Of a stretch of 64,000 nucleotides of DNA, positions 29,700 through 41,792 are shown piece after piece. A program made the translations under genes and the position numbers. Where the stretch lies: NCBI GenBank assembly GCA_029990175.1, contig JARKIP010000042.1, positions 1,550,001-1,614,000 on the forward strand, in the 5' to 3' direction. This DNA comes from Petunia secreta (taxonomy: Eukaryota; Streptophyta; Magnoliopsida; Solanales; Solanaceae). Numbering within the stretch: the stretch's first letter is position 1; each line of letters begins with the position of its first letter. The notes beneath the pieces are model-generated. The model saw only the letters and a program-made list of their open reading frames with translations, had not been told where the DNA came from and did not search any database.

Positions 29700-31450
29700 C
29701 TACTTGGTTGAAGGTGCATTCTCTTGATTCCTTGGATCTGGCTTAAGGAATGGGTCCTACAAGTGACATTTGAATTTGAATTAAATACAGCAGATTTGCA
29801 GAGAAGGATATCAAAATATTCAAAACAACTTAAGCAAATTGGTACGAAGCAAGCCAACCATCAGATATGCACAGTAGCTCTATAGTAAACTTATCAGCCA
29901 CCCAACAAAAAAATGTCAAACCAAATTCATTAATCATTTTGAAAATAAGGATTCAGATACACAGGTGCATTTTAAGTTTATAATTCAGATTAGTAATTAG
30001 TTTTAGTATATTACATTAACAATCTCCTACTGATAACTCAAACATGTTCATCCATAATGTTCCCTAAATCAATAGATCATTTCGGCAATTATATTTATTG
30101 CTTGGTAACATTCTACTCAAGGAAAAGCCCAAAGATGCTAAAGCGAATGTTTTAGTACCCTGGTGCTCAGATTGAGTCGGTGCCTAAACTAAGTGAAGCG
30201 CATAAAATGCATCGCACCAAGTCTCCGCGCTCAACAATGATGCGTTAGAGAATGTATGATCCCTCAGAAAGCAGCAGTTTCAAATTTAGTCTTAGTGCTG
30301 ATAAAACATATCTCACTGAGGTTGCAAAGTCAAGGCACTTACAGAACAAAATCAAGAGTATAACTATGACCTTTTACAAGCCAGACACTTTTTTGGAATC
30401 AAAATCAACTGCGGGTAGAGAAATAGCACATCATACCCCTGTTCGTGTCTACATACTTAAACTCTATGACCACTCAACAAGATGTAACGTATGCATTCTT
30501 TTTTCTTTTTTTGGGGTCTTTTTTCTTTGGGGAGGGGGATTAAGATGATGCTTGGACCAGCTTGCACACCTTCTTATACTTTTCTATCATTCTCCCTGTT
30601 TACATAAGGACTTATGTGAAGTGCACGAAGAAGATATTCCATTAAGACTGTTGGAATGTGTTGGAATGTAATGGTGTTGGTGGACAAGATGTCCCACACC
30701 GGTAGAATTGAATAGGCATGGTGGCCATATAAGCTTTGGATAAACCTCCCCCTTTGAGCTAGCTTTTGGGGTGGAGTTAGGTCCAAGCTTATGTGGGTGC
30801 CCGAGTGTGGTGGGTGCACGGGTGTTGGAATTTGTCAAAGACATGGACCTCCAAGTAGCTCAATATAGCCCTCCCCCGAGAACAATGAGCTAAATGTTAG
30901 TACATGGTCAACAACCTAACAAAAGTGTTTAATGCATAGCCAGCTCCTATGATTTCATTCAACGTTTCCAGCTTCTCTCCATTTAAGCATCCTCACAAAA
31001 CCCTCTCTCTTTTACTAATTGGTATAACTTTTCACCGACATTTTAACTATTCTTTCTTTGGATCAATTACATTTACTTTATATATTTTTCTACACCACAG
31101 TTGAATTTCTAACAGATTCACGAGAACTCTCTTTAATTAAATACGGAGATACCTGAGGAACAATGACATACAATTCAAAATTTGTTGGGTAACGGGCACA
31201 ACCTTCTACCCTTCTCCACTTAAATAACCGGGTTTTCTTTGAGTCCTATCATGTGACATGCACCTTAACAATATTGTACTCTTACCACTAGACCAAAGCC
31301 CACATAAAAAAATACTTAAAATTGGAAGGGATAAAAACGTTGGGGGCTTACATTGTTAACGAAAAGGAAATTGGCAACGACGACTGTACCAACGATAACG
31401 CCCAACATAGCTGGGGATCCAGTAAGCAGACTCCATTTACGGTATATCAT
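29700..31450 (-). CDS. Small single-span membrane protein, 51 residues, two exons
   Basis: Exon 1 is 31450-31352 (33 codons) and exon 2 is 29756-29700 (18 codons and UAG). The donor is AAT|GTAAGC and the acceptor TTGTAG|GAC, phase 0. The protein starts MIYRKWSLL, has one hydrophobic segment at about residues 14-32 (AMLGVIVGTVVVANFLFVN), then a short polar tail beginning NDPFLKPDP and ending PSTK. Its design resembles small one-span subunits of plant mitochondrial respiratory complexes, but I cannot name it; that is a guess from form. A damaged second copy lies in copy B. The intron is about 1.6 kb and carries repeat insertions. Confidence 0.75.
30646..30840. repeat. TRIM-LTR-like fragment in the small-gene intron
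   Basis: It contains GATGTCCCACACCGG, TGAGCTAGCTTTTGGGGT and GAGTTAGGTCCAAG, words also found in the TRIM LTRs at 42772 and 43040 (TCCCACATC, TAGCTAGCTTTTGGGGT). Ends are not defined. Confidence 0.45.
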
Positions 31451-31554
31451 CTTCGATCCTTTCTTTCCTTTCCTTAGTCGCTCCCGCTATCTCTCTCTCC
31501 CTTACTCTTTGCAAAACCCGTAATATTGAGGGGAAGTGCACGGTAGCTTATTTT

Positions 31555-32105
31555 GTGAAAATTTGACCCGTACCCAGTTTGCTCCGCACTTCTGTGGAAA
31601 CTAATCAGCATTTCAAAATTTAGAAAAGTAGCCAAATTCAAAAAAACACGAAAAAACTCAATTTTTTATACTGGAATTTTGAACTAAAATTATCAAAATC
31701 CAAGTATAAAATCCTGCGATTTTCTAAATATAAAATCTCAATATAAAATATTTGAACATTGAAAATTTTAGTTCAAATATCTAAGTATAAAATACTTGGA
31801 CTTTGCTAAATATGAAGTCTCATCAAAAAATTCTAGCACTTTAAACATTTTAGTTCAAAAGTCCCACTATAAAATATTGAGACTTCAAATATGAAGCTCC
31901 AGAAAATTTTTCTAGAACTTTGAAGTTTTGTTCAAATTCTCGAATTTTTCTAGAAGTTTTGTTCAAATTCTCGAATTTTTTTGCTCTAGCTAACTCAAAA
32001 AAATGCATGTTTTTAGTACCTGGCTACTTTTCTAAAATTTGTAATTGTTGGCTGATTCTCTTTATGTAGTGCGAAAACTGGCTAGCCATCAAAATTACCC
32101 GCATG
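31555..32105. mobile_element. Foldback MITE-like element
   Basis: Left arm with CAGTTTGCTCCGCAC and AATTTAGAAAAGTAGCCA is mirrored on the other strand at the right (CAGTTTTCGCAC, AATTTTAGAAAAGTAGCCA). The arms are about 70-80 bases. The AT-rich centre has a direct repeat of GTTTTGTTCAAATTCTCGAA at 31929 and 31956. Target duplication not resolved. Confidence 0.6.
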
Positions 32106-32109
32106 TGTT

Positions 32110-32600
32110 TAGCGGCTGATTTGCAAAAATATGACAGGGGAAGCAATGGTTTGCCTTTTTGCCTGCGTTAACAGATGGTTTGCAAAAATACCCCCGTTAA
32201 GGTTTAATGAAAAAAATTCGGGGCCAAGACTTGCCTTTATATTTTCGCTTTTCAACACTTATCCCTTCAAGTATTGGCAAAAGGCAATACTTGCCGCACT
32301 TGGCCGTAAGTCTTGGCAAAAAGGCAAGACTTACCTTTGACCCCTGCTCGAATTGCCAACACTTGAACGGCAAATGTTGGCAAAAGGCAACACTTGTCGC
32401 ACTTCGTCGTAAGTCTTGGCAATTGCCCCTTCCAATCTTCCCTGCATTCTCGCCATATAACTTGAAGTATTGGCAAAACAGCACTTGCCCTTGAAGTATA
32501 GCCAATTGCCAAGACATACAAAATTTTTGCCTTGAAGTCTTGGCTCCGTACTAATTAAGAACATTTTGCTAAAACATTCCTTAGCGCGGGAAATTTTGCA
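32110..32600. repeat. Cluster of short palindromes with the theme CTTGGCAAAAGGCAAG
   Basis: Repeated units such as TATTGGCAAAAGGCAATACTT, GTCTTGGCAAAAAGGCAAG and TGTTGGCAAAAGGCAACACTT occur between 32270 and 32400, each near-palindromic. Related half-units continue to about 32540. It looks like the interior of a foldback element; no protein is supported. Confidence 0.6.
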
Positions 32601-32857
32601 AAACCACTCCTTATGGAGGGCATGGGGTGAATTTTTTTGTGTTTTAGCACTATTAGTTATAGCATAATACACAAGGTATATACGTATATACACATTAATA
32701 CACATCCAAAACACATAAAAAAAAAAAGAAGCAGATCGGCGGCAACAGCTCTGGTCGCCGGCGACGAACACCAACAGCAACCGATCAAGGGAGCACCGGC
32801 ATCGTCCAGAGTAGCAGCAACAACACCGCTGCCTGACCAGAAAGCACGCGAAACAGC
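32601..32857. other. Non-coding DNA left of the 4.2-kb solo LTR
   Basis: A GC-rich patch (GGTCGCCGGCGACGAAC) continues at 37107-37280 beyond the solo LTR. On the - strand it resembles a CT-rich leader followed by a Ser/Ala-rich frame, as often seen in non-autonomous plant elements. No gene can be supported. Confidence 0.35.
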
Positions 32858-35800
32858 TGTTGAACCCCAAAAAATTATCCTTTCTTTAAAGAAAAGATAG
32901 GTTTCGGGTATATTGTTCAACAAAATGGGATTCCAAAGGGTTTTCTTTGGAGTCGCCACCTAATTTAAGAATTATTAGGAACCTAAGTTAACTAAAGAGT
33001 GCAATTTTATTCCTTATTTAAAGGAAAATAATTCAGAGATTCTGAGTAAGTGGTTCTATTAAATTCGAAAGAAGGTCCCTTGCGGGAGCACTTTCGAAAA
33101 TCCGCTAAAAGCGGTTAATCCGGCGATTTTCACGAATTTTACTTAAAATGATTAATTTAGACTAAATTTTAAATAAAGATAAGTAGATAATGAATAATAT
33201 AATATAAATAAGATAAGGTTTGATTTGGTTATGCCGATACTTAGATAAATAAATGACCCAATTTAAGATTAATTAAATGGATAATGAGATAATGGTCAAT
33301 TGATTAATTAAAAGAATAAATGAAGGTTAAATGAAGTTAGATAATTAAATAAAACAAACTAGATAAATAATTGGATAATAATAAAGGATTAATTAATTGA
33401 TTGAATAAATAGATAAATAAATAAGCAAATAAATAACTTAATTAAATAAATAAATACTCATCAATTTTAATTAAATAAAGGAGTAAATAACTGATTAATT
33501 AAATAAATAAATGAATAAATATTTAATTGATTAAATAAAGAATTAATTGAAATTAAATAAATTGGATTAAGTAAATAAATCAGGAATTAAAATTTAATTG
33601 ATTAACTAAATAAATAAATTAGATTAGATAAATAAATAATTGAATATTTAATGTAATAAATAAGAAGCAATTCAAATGCGAACTAATGACGAGGGTACGA
33701 TTTTAAGTCGAATTTGAGTTTGCACTCATTAATTGACGAATGATCCTAAACATCCATAAATTAATTGGCGATTCGAAAAGAAATTTATACAAAGCGTTCA
33801 TATAAAAATAATTTAAGTAATTTACAATAATTATTCACAATTTCAAATATCATTTCTGTCATATCGGGCTACTAATTCGATCTATGGGGAAATCCTATAC
33901 AACATGCATTTTCTAAGGGAGCGGGGAATGATGGAGTTTAGAAGATAGAACCCGGAAGCGCAAACTCAATCATTGAGCCTTGGACTTTGTGATTTTCATT
34001 TTTTCTTTCTTTTACATTTTCGGGGATATCAAGTCCCGAAAATGCGGAGCGGATCAAATAACTTCTGAATGCATGCCATTCCATTTTGAGTTTCATTCAA
34101 CTCGTTCCCAAGAGTGTTCATGCCAAAGAAAATGAGAAAAGGAATTAGTATACGCAAATAGTTACAAGCAGAACAAATGAGCATAAAAAGAAAAGGATCA
34201 GGTAATAAAGAATGACTCTCGAAAGATGCACAGTATCAAGCTGAATCAACATTTTAAAACAAACTGACAAGAAGATGCTGAGGCTACAACACATCACTTA
34301 AGCCATGAATAGACTTACCTTCTAACAATTCAAGCCCAATGCAACTCAGACTCCCAGGTCGAGACTTAACAGAACACCAATGCAGAACTAAGTTCAGGGA
34401 AAGAGACATTTACTGACATATACACTCAAAAGGGAAATATCAGAACTCCAAAGAATGAACAGCCTCCAGAAACATAAACTAACAGTAAGAAGAGGAGACA
34501 CATCTGGGATAAGAAACTGAAACTGGACGGAAGAATGCAACACTAAGCTCAATTAAGAAGAGGAAACCAGAATTTAACTAGCACTCAAACAAAAGCATTC
34601 AATCCATTGATACCTGAACCTCATCTCTCTAGACATGAAACCCACTATTCTGCTTCTGATCACTTAGGTCGAGCCCAGCAGACTCAACCTTGACCTAAAG
34701 ACTAGCTGCACAAACTTAAGGCAACTACTGCTTCTTATTTAAATACATTAGTACTAAAGACATTGTAGTAACAGAACAAACAGACAGGAACTCATTTGAC
34801 CAGATATAAGTCTATGTTTTAGCGGCTTTGCTATTTAGTACTAAAGAGTTTTCCCTATCAGTCAATCATTATACCAAAATAGTATAAATACCAGATTAAG
34901 CTAATGAACTGTGATACCAAGCAAGGTATGCATTCTAACTAAAATCTCAGCACCCAAATATGTTTGAGACTGCTCTGGAACAACAGTACTATGTCATTTG
35001 ACATTACTCAATAGGAAAACCATATGTTTGCAAATCACAGACCATTTATAGCAAAATCCAAACTACCACCACCTAAAGAACAACCTGGACAAACTCCTCA
35101 ACACCTCAAGCTTACCACCAATCTTAATTCCCAGAACCAACCTACTAAACATGAACCAGACCATTCACTTCACTCCTTGAGCTCCCTCAAACCTGAAAAC
35201 AACTGCAACACCTGGAAACCCCTCTACCTCTAGACTCCAAAACTATTCCCTGAACCCCCAGGATCACTTCTGACACCTTTGGAACACCTTACACCCTCAC
35301 AAACTAGAAACACTAGGAACACCCTATACCATCATCTTCACTACCTAAGACAACTACCAGAACTTGACCAAAGACCTGCTGCTATCCTAAACAAACTTCA
35401 CAGACCTGCCACCCTTTTCTCAACTCCCTGCATTCCAAGAACTACACAGATTACAAGCCCATAAAAGCCACCCCTGAACTATTCCTACTGCTAGAAACTG
35501 AAGCAGCTCCTTCAGCTTACCCAGAACATCACCTGCAGCCTCCAAGATAATTTCCAACCTCCTCACTGCCCAGAAAACAAAACTAAACCCCTGAGACCTA
35601 AAATTTACTCTTTCTTCTATACCAGACTCACCATCTCACAGCCCCTGAACAAACTCCAAACAACAAAACCAATCACAACCTCTCACAAAGCATCATTGAA
35701 CCAGGACAACTCAGAAGAGAAAGAAAAGGCTGCACCTTTAACTTGGGCATTCAGCTTATACCAATGACTTTAGCATATAAGATAAGAAATAACAAAACTT

Positions 35801-37101
35801 TAATTTGCATATTTAGTGAAGCAACATAACTTAAGAAACTGTCGTTATGAATTCAAGCGTGGAAACACCAGTTTAGCTAAATTGAAGCACTAACAGAGGC
35901 GAAGATCAAAACCTTTAACCACATATAAAAGTTCAATATTTAAGCTACTCTTATTATGAGGTAACCTCTGAATCAACAAGGCGAAATGATATATATGAGA
36001 TGCCTAACTACAATGAATACAGGCTCACAGAGATTATAAAAAGTTCCATCTTTAACTCGTAAAGATTTAAGCGCCAATGACATTACTGATTCAACTATTC
36101 AGCTTAAAAAAAAAACTAACACGAGATAGATATAAACGGTGGAAAAGGCTTAGGTTAAGAGAATCACCTCTTGCGACGCAGTGAAAATGGCAAGGAATCT
36201 GGAAAAGCAACTCGAACACGACTCTAGCGAGGTCGACGATTCGAACAAGCTCGACGACTCGAATAGGGAAGCGACGACACAAATGATAAAGCGATAACAC
36301 AACACCAATGCCAGGAACCCCAACAGAAAAATAGTAACACTATGTGTATTTAAAGAAAACTGAAAAACTAAAAAAAATAATGTAGGTTCTGCCGTTTTTG
36401 AATGCTCCTAAAAAAATGAACTCCCCCCCCCCCTTAATAGCAAGTAAAATAATCTATTTATACCTGTCGCAGCCAGGGCTTCTGATTTGGCTCCAAACAT
36501 TTTGAAAATTCCCCAAATTTGTAATTTCTTGTTAGATAAAGGTTAAAATTGTCTCACCCTCAGGGCAGTACAATTTTAATCCTCATCTAGGCAAGAAAAT
36601 TACCGTTAGGATCAAAGCCAAGGGCTCGGATCGAAATCGAGTTCAAACCTACGGCTGGGATTGAAACAACTAATTTTGTACGGGGAAGGTGATGTGGAGG
36701 ATATGGGGGGACCAGTGTACTGATTTTTGGATGGATTCGATCAAGATTTTGGGGATTGATTGGGGATCCGAAAGGGAATCGGGTAAGGGATTTAGGCATC
36801 GGGTTGGGGGGAGATTTCTGAATTGGGGAGAAATGAGTGTGGGCTGAGGAAGATTTGTATGTAATGTATATGTTTGCACGCATAGGCTAGAATTTTAGGC
36901 TTCAAACGATTTTAACCCTTTTTTATATGATTAAGTAAACGGAGGAATTGCAAAGAGTTAGCTGAAATTAAAGCTACGCATTGCAATTTTATCCACTTTT
37001 AACTGAAATTTATAAATTACCCTTAATTTTCAAAATTAATTTTGATTTTAAAATTATTAGGCTTTTAATTGAAATTTTCGGGACAAAATTGGATGTCAAC
37101 A
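32858..37101 (-). mobile_element. 4.2-kb solo LTR (TGTTGACA family), - orientation
   Basis: On the - strand it begins TGTTGACATCCAATTTTGTC and ends GGGGTTCAACA. It is flanked by a perfect ACAGC duplication (32853-32857 and 37102-37106). The start matches the solo LTR at 43788 (TGTTGACACCCAATTTTGTC), and both contain GGCGACTCCAA near the 3' end. No internal sequence, primer site or coding region is attached. Open frames inside (for example 35024-35464) have no recognisable product. Confidence 0.85.
33180..33660. repeat. Degenerate AT repeat (TAAATAAATAAT theme)
   Basis: Nearly 500 bases of imperfect ATAA/TTAA units within the solo LTR, with almost no G or C. Confidence 0.85.
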
Positions 37102-37106
37102 ACAGC

Positions 37107-39003
37107 AGAAGCAGCAGCAGCAAAAAACGGCTGCTTCGCCGGAGAAATACACCGGCTATGTCGCCGGAGATGGGGAAAGGACAACAGGTGGGTGGGTAGG
37201 TGGGTGGGTGGAGGAAGAGAAAGAAAGAGAGAGAAATTAGGGTTTTGTGATAGGGAGAGAGAGGGAAATGAAAAGATTGTATGAATTGTAATATATTTAA
37301 AAATATCGTTATATTTTGTAATTTCTCAATAATAATAATATTTTTTATAATTTAGCTGCTTAATATGAATTAGCGTAAAAACTTCATAATAGTATTACTT
37401 TTGAGGGGCCTTTGCAATGGTTGTGCTAGGGTTGCTCATGGTACCATATGTATGGTTTTAAAATATTTCAGTTTGGTAATTTCAGTTTTCACATCTTAAA
37501 AAGAAAAAATTACATAAAAATATAATTTGGAGATTTTTTTTACAAAATATAGAGACATTTTGTCCTAAGTATAAAATATAGTGGATGTGAGTACTTATTC
37601 CAAAATATATCAAAAATATAAAAAATCTTAAACATCAAAAGCCTAGCCTTCTCCTTCTCCTCCACTTTTCTCCATTTTCTCTCCACCTCTTTCTCCCTCT
37701 TTCTGTCATGCTGGACTCCTCTTCCTTATAGTCGCGGAGCTCCAGTCGCCACTACCAGCAGTCAGATCAGGTGTACCCCAGGCTACAATTTGAACCATCG
37801 TCTTCTCTGGTGTACTCCACCCCTACAACCGCCCTCTTCTCCAGTGCTCCCACTGTAAAAGTTACGCCGCGCCGCTGTCACCATCACATTGGCTACTCAC
37901 ACCCTACTATCCTTCTCCCTTCTCACACTTTGCTCAGGTTTGGAGCCTTTTCATTTGTATATAATATTTTTTTCGTCAAAATTTAACGTTTTTCATTCAT
38001 ATTTGGTGTTTTTTGTTCAATTATGGTATTTTCTAATTAAAATTTGGTGTTTTTGGCCACATTTAGTATTTTTCGGCCAGATCTGATATTTTCCGGTCAG
38101 ATCAGAAGTTTTTTCGGCATGGTCTTTTTATAAATTCTATCTCAATATTTGTTGTGCTGTATCCAAATATTTATGCACTACTTTTGCAGCATTTCTACAC
38201 TGTTTATGCACTATTTCTTCATTGTTCTGGATTATTATGCGTTTCTACACTATTTTTTATACAAATTTTGCACTATTTTTGTACTATTTTAGCATTAATT
38301 CAGCTCGTATCTACACGGTTTCTCCATTTCTGCACCTTTTCAGTACTATTTCTGAACTTTTTCAGTACTATTTCTGACTGTTTTTGCAGACCTGCGGAGG
38401 CAGAGAGGGCAGCGGCGGCAGAGGGGTAGGGATGGGGGATGGAGGCTAGGGTTTTTCTTTTTTTTAGTTATTTCTAGCAACTTGTATATAAAAATATTGC
38501 TTTGTTTGTACTATCAATAATATTTTTATTTTTTTGTAATATCGAGGTGTGGGATTGTATGTAAGTGAAAAAGCCCTATTAAAAATATAGTACCATTATC
38601 ATACCAAATAAGTCTGGTAATGTTCTGTTTCGATAATTTCCGGTATGGTATGTTGGTAACTATAGTTTGTTCGACTTCGACTTATATATAGTAGAGATAT
38701 ACATTGCGAAAAGATGCTAAAAGGAAAAAGGCTAAATGCTAGGAAATTTAGAAGCTTCATATGATAATTAACGATGGAACCTAAGTATACACTGATGCAA
38801 AATACAAAAAGACCACAAATAAAGTAGTCAAAGTTTTAAAGTACAAACAACATTAGCCAAAACCTAAACTAAACATAATCCTACTATACAAGCTTTATAC
38901 GAAATTTGAAATTATATATTAAGTTCTAAATATTCACTAATCAACTAAATTTAAGATTTTATTAGTTCACATATTTGTTAATTAAATTACTATTATTTAT
39001 ATA
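37107..39003. other. Intergenic DNA with nested repeat fragments
   Basis: 37107-37280 continues the GC-rich patch interrupted by the solo LTR. Words like CATGGTACCATATGTATGG at 37437 and CCGGTATGGTATG at 38640 may be the two ends of one element split by the sequence at about 37500-38590. No gene supported. Confidence 0.35.
38150..38395. repeat. Degenerate minisatellite (TGCACTATTTNTGCAC theme)
   Basis: Units such as TATGCACTATTTCTTC, TTTGCACTATTTTTGTAC and TTCAGTACTATTTCTGA recur every 15-35 bases. Non-coding. Confidence 0.6.
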
Positions 39004-39850
39004 ACGGAAAAGGGCCAAAATTGCCCTTAACGTATACGAAAAGGATTAAAATTGCCCTCGCCGTTAGTTTTTTTATTTTTTTGCCCGCACCGTTAACGCA
39101 GTGGCTCAACTTTGCCCTTCCCACTAACGGAATTAATTTATTTTTTGCTTTTCTTTCTCTTTTAATTACGTGGCTGCCTAATATTTTGCCACGTCACTTA
39201 ATTTAACCCACCTAAACCAATTAACACACTCCCTTAGTTAACCCACCCCAAACTAAATTAACCCGACCCATATCCCAAATAACCCGCCACCCCATTTCTT
39301 CTACATAAAACCTTTCTTCCTCATTCAAACACTCACTTCTTCTTATTGGGTTTTCTATCAAACTTTTTTCAATATTTTTTTGTGTTTCATTCATTTTACG
39401 AAAAAATGTCTCAATCTTAAGTTTCATCGTGAGACCAACTAAAGATTGAGATTTTTCCATAAAATGAATGAAATACAAGAAAATGTTGGAAATTTTTTTA
39501 TAGAACCCAATAAGAAGAAGTGGGTGTTTGAATGGGGAAGAAATGTTTTAAGTAGAAGAAAGGGGTGGCAGATTATTTGGGATATGCGTCGGGTTAATTT
39601 AGTTTGGGGTGGGTTAACTAAGGGAGTGGGTTAATTGGTTTGGGTGGGTTAAATTAAGTGACGTGGCAAAATATTAGGCAGCCACGTAATTAAAAAAGAA
39701 AAAAAAGAAAAAATAAATTAATTCCGTTAGTGGGGAGGGCAAAGTTGAGCCACTGCGTTAACGGTGCGGGCAAAAAAACCAAAAAACTAACGGCGAGGGC
39801 AATTTTAATCCTTTTCGTATACGTTAAGGGCAGTTTTGGCCCTTTTCCGT
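39004..39850. mobile_element. Long foldback element, arms of about 400 bp
   Basis: It begins ACGGAAAAGGGCC and ends GGCCCTTTTCCGT. The left arm (39004 to about 39415) is almost fully mirrored by the right arm (about 39440 to 39850). TTATATA flanks both sides (38997-39003 and 39851-39857). A transcript would form a hairpin of several hundred base pairs. The open frames on both strands at 39221-39634 are the two arms read in opposite directions, not a gene. Confidence 0.9.
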
Positions 39851-39884
39851 TTATATAATAATATAATATACATGAATTGTTGTG

Positions 39885-40035
39885 TAATTAGGTATTTCGG
39901 TACCGTATTACGTATTCGATATATTTTTTTTAAATACGAAATACCAAAATTTTTAAAAATCAAATACCAAAATTTAAAATTTTTTTGTTTGGTGCGGTAT
40001 TTCGGTATTTACTATACTATGGGCACCCCTACGTT
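39885..40035. repeat. Small foldback repeat (GGTATTTCGGTA ends)
   Basis: AGGTATTTCGGTACCG on the left and GGTATTTCGGTATTTAC on the right surround AAATACCAAAATTTT repeats, followed by GGGCACCCCTA. It resembles common hAT-type MITEs; ends uncertain. Confidence 0.4.
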
Positions 40036-41297
40036 GGGCACTTCTGAGTTTAGACCGTCATGGCTGAACTTCATGTTACATTAAGCTAACTTGAGTTTTT
40101 TTGGTCTGAGGTTGAATCTGTTTTTTTTTTTTCCTCTCTTTTTCCTCAATTCAAACCAAGGGTTTGAATTTGCTTTGAAATTGATTCCAACTTCACACTT
40201 TAGGTCTGAATTTGGCTCATTTTTGTATCTAGAAATCTAGGTAGAATACATAGATGTCCCTTTAAGTTAGACATGTATTCCCACTTAGACACCTCAATTA
40301 TTTGAATGACCAGATAGCCCCTCCTTATTAACAAAGATATGTCTCTGTCAAATAAAGATACATGCATATTTCCCCTGGTCAAATGTCAATCTTGATGAGC
40401 ATAATTAAAACAAGGGAAAATGGCCAAATTTGCCCCTGTGGTTTGCAAAATTGGACACGGATACCCTCCGTTTCAACTTGAGTCTATGTGTGCCCTCGCC
40501 GTTTATGCTTTGGCTCAATATTACCCTCCAGTGGCCCAATATTGCCCTTCATCACAGACGGAAGGAGGGTTATGCTTAATTAAGCTCAATTAAGTGTAAT
40601 TAAGGGCATTTATGTCCCTTACGTATAGCACAAGGGCATATTTGAACCTCTTTCACCGGTGTAAAACTGACACACATATGAAATTGCAACAATCCAATAA
40701 AGTGTCAATTTGACTATTAATTTATAGCACATATCCAAGTATCTCTTTCGCAGCAATGATTTCCTCTAAATACATTACAAATTTTAGATACCCTTGATGT
40801 AACATATTCAAGATTTGAAGCATGCACAACATGTCCTTTTTCCTTTTAAACTGCTTCTAACTCCAATTTATTTTCCTAGTACTAGGACTCCTCAAAATGT
40901 ACACATACAAACTAGAAAATCAACCACAGATTTGACACTGAAAAACTTCACATAACTTTTCAAAAACTAACCACCCTATGTAAATTACAATCAAAATTAA
41001 GAGAAATAAAGCTAACCACTTAACAAATAGTCGGCAGATATAGAATATATGTATGATCTGTGTATAATATGTTTATAGATGTGCACAATCAGCGTATAAT
41101 CTATGTATATTAGTAAGGGTTGTAAACAGTAACTCTGGCTGCTATATGTGTATAGTAATCAGGTACAATAAGTGAAGAGCTCAAACAAGATGTATACAAT
41201 AGTACAGATTCATAATATAAGTAGGAAAGCAAAAGTATTTCACATTTATATGCTATTTTCATCAAACAAGAACCAAAAATGCAAATTATTTAATTAC

Positions 41298-41625
41298 TCA
41301 GTTGCTAACAGGAAGAACCTTTGTGACAATCTCATCACTAAGAGCAACAATCTGAGAATTTCCTTTTGTTTGTCCGAGCTAGCCAAAGCTTCTTGCAACT
41401 CGGCTTCCATTTTCTTCCTTCCTTTAGCAATCTTTTGCTCCACTTCAAGTTGAGTTTCCTTCTTCATTTTATTCAATGCAGCGGAAATCTCAGGTCTCGC
41501 AGCTTTCATTATAGCAGCAGCTTGATCTTCCAATTGTTTCACTTCACTTGAAATGTCTTTTACACTGTTGAGTTTCTCTTAATCGCACCATCCCTTTCAT
41601 CCATGAATTTACCTAAATCGAAGTT
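41298..41625 (-). pseudogene. Captured fragment of chloroplast ATP synthase subunit b' gene
   Basis: The - strand frame reads KQLEDQAAAIMKAARPEISA, then MKKETQLEVEQKIAKGRKKM, the second-stalk helix of the CFo b' (subunit II) family. Upstream GKFMDERDGAI is readable before a frame break near 41575. The end (ALSDEIVTKVLPV then stop at 41298-41300) is in another frame. The membrane anchor and transit peptide are absent. The parent gene would encode the peripheral stalk of the thylakoid ATP synthase; this piece is a dead copy inside a Pack-MULE. Identification is by recognition, not by search. Confidence 0.8.
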
Positions 41626-41717
41626 AGGTTCAGCTAATATGAATCCCCATAGACCATGTTACTCAATTTAAGCTCAATTCATGTTATCATGATACTGCCT
41701 GTGAAATCTTTCTCACA

Positions 41718-41792
41718 TTGCCGGTCCCGAGCCTGGGTAAAGGAAAAGGGTCGTGATAGGCCAGCAAGCCAGCGTAAAATGTTGCCAATCAT
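41718..41792 (+). repeat. Dispersed repeat, second copy, inside the Pack-MULE
   Basis: Matches 27588-27662 (TTGCCGGTCCCGAGCC, GTTGCCAATCATGATAC). It may be a second piece picked up by the Pack-MULE. Confidence 0.55.

Larger units (their letters stand above)
28735..31530. repeat. Segmental duplication, copy A (compact)
   Basis: It aligns in blocks with 40345-about 61190: 28735-29020 with 40345-42260, 29020-29460 with 42260-42770, 29450-29600 with 43205-43355, 29758-29810 with 43370-43420, 29795-30105 with 50266-50568, and 31390-31530 with 61040-61175. Copy A lacks the large insertions of copy B. It contains both exons of the small membrane-protein gene. Confidence 0.8.

Noticed and set aside
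33180..33660. Regular AT repeat considered as a CRISPR-like array or satellite
   Set aside because: No constant unit with unique spacers and no fixed period; degenerate simple sequence.
35024..35464. Pro/Thr-rich open frames within the 4.2-kb solo LTR
   Set aside because: Low-complexity and inside an LTR with clear borders; no evidence for a protein.
39221..39634. Matching open frames on opposite strands
   Set aside because: They are the two arms of the foldback element read in opposite directions.
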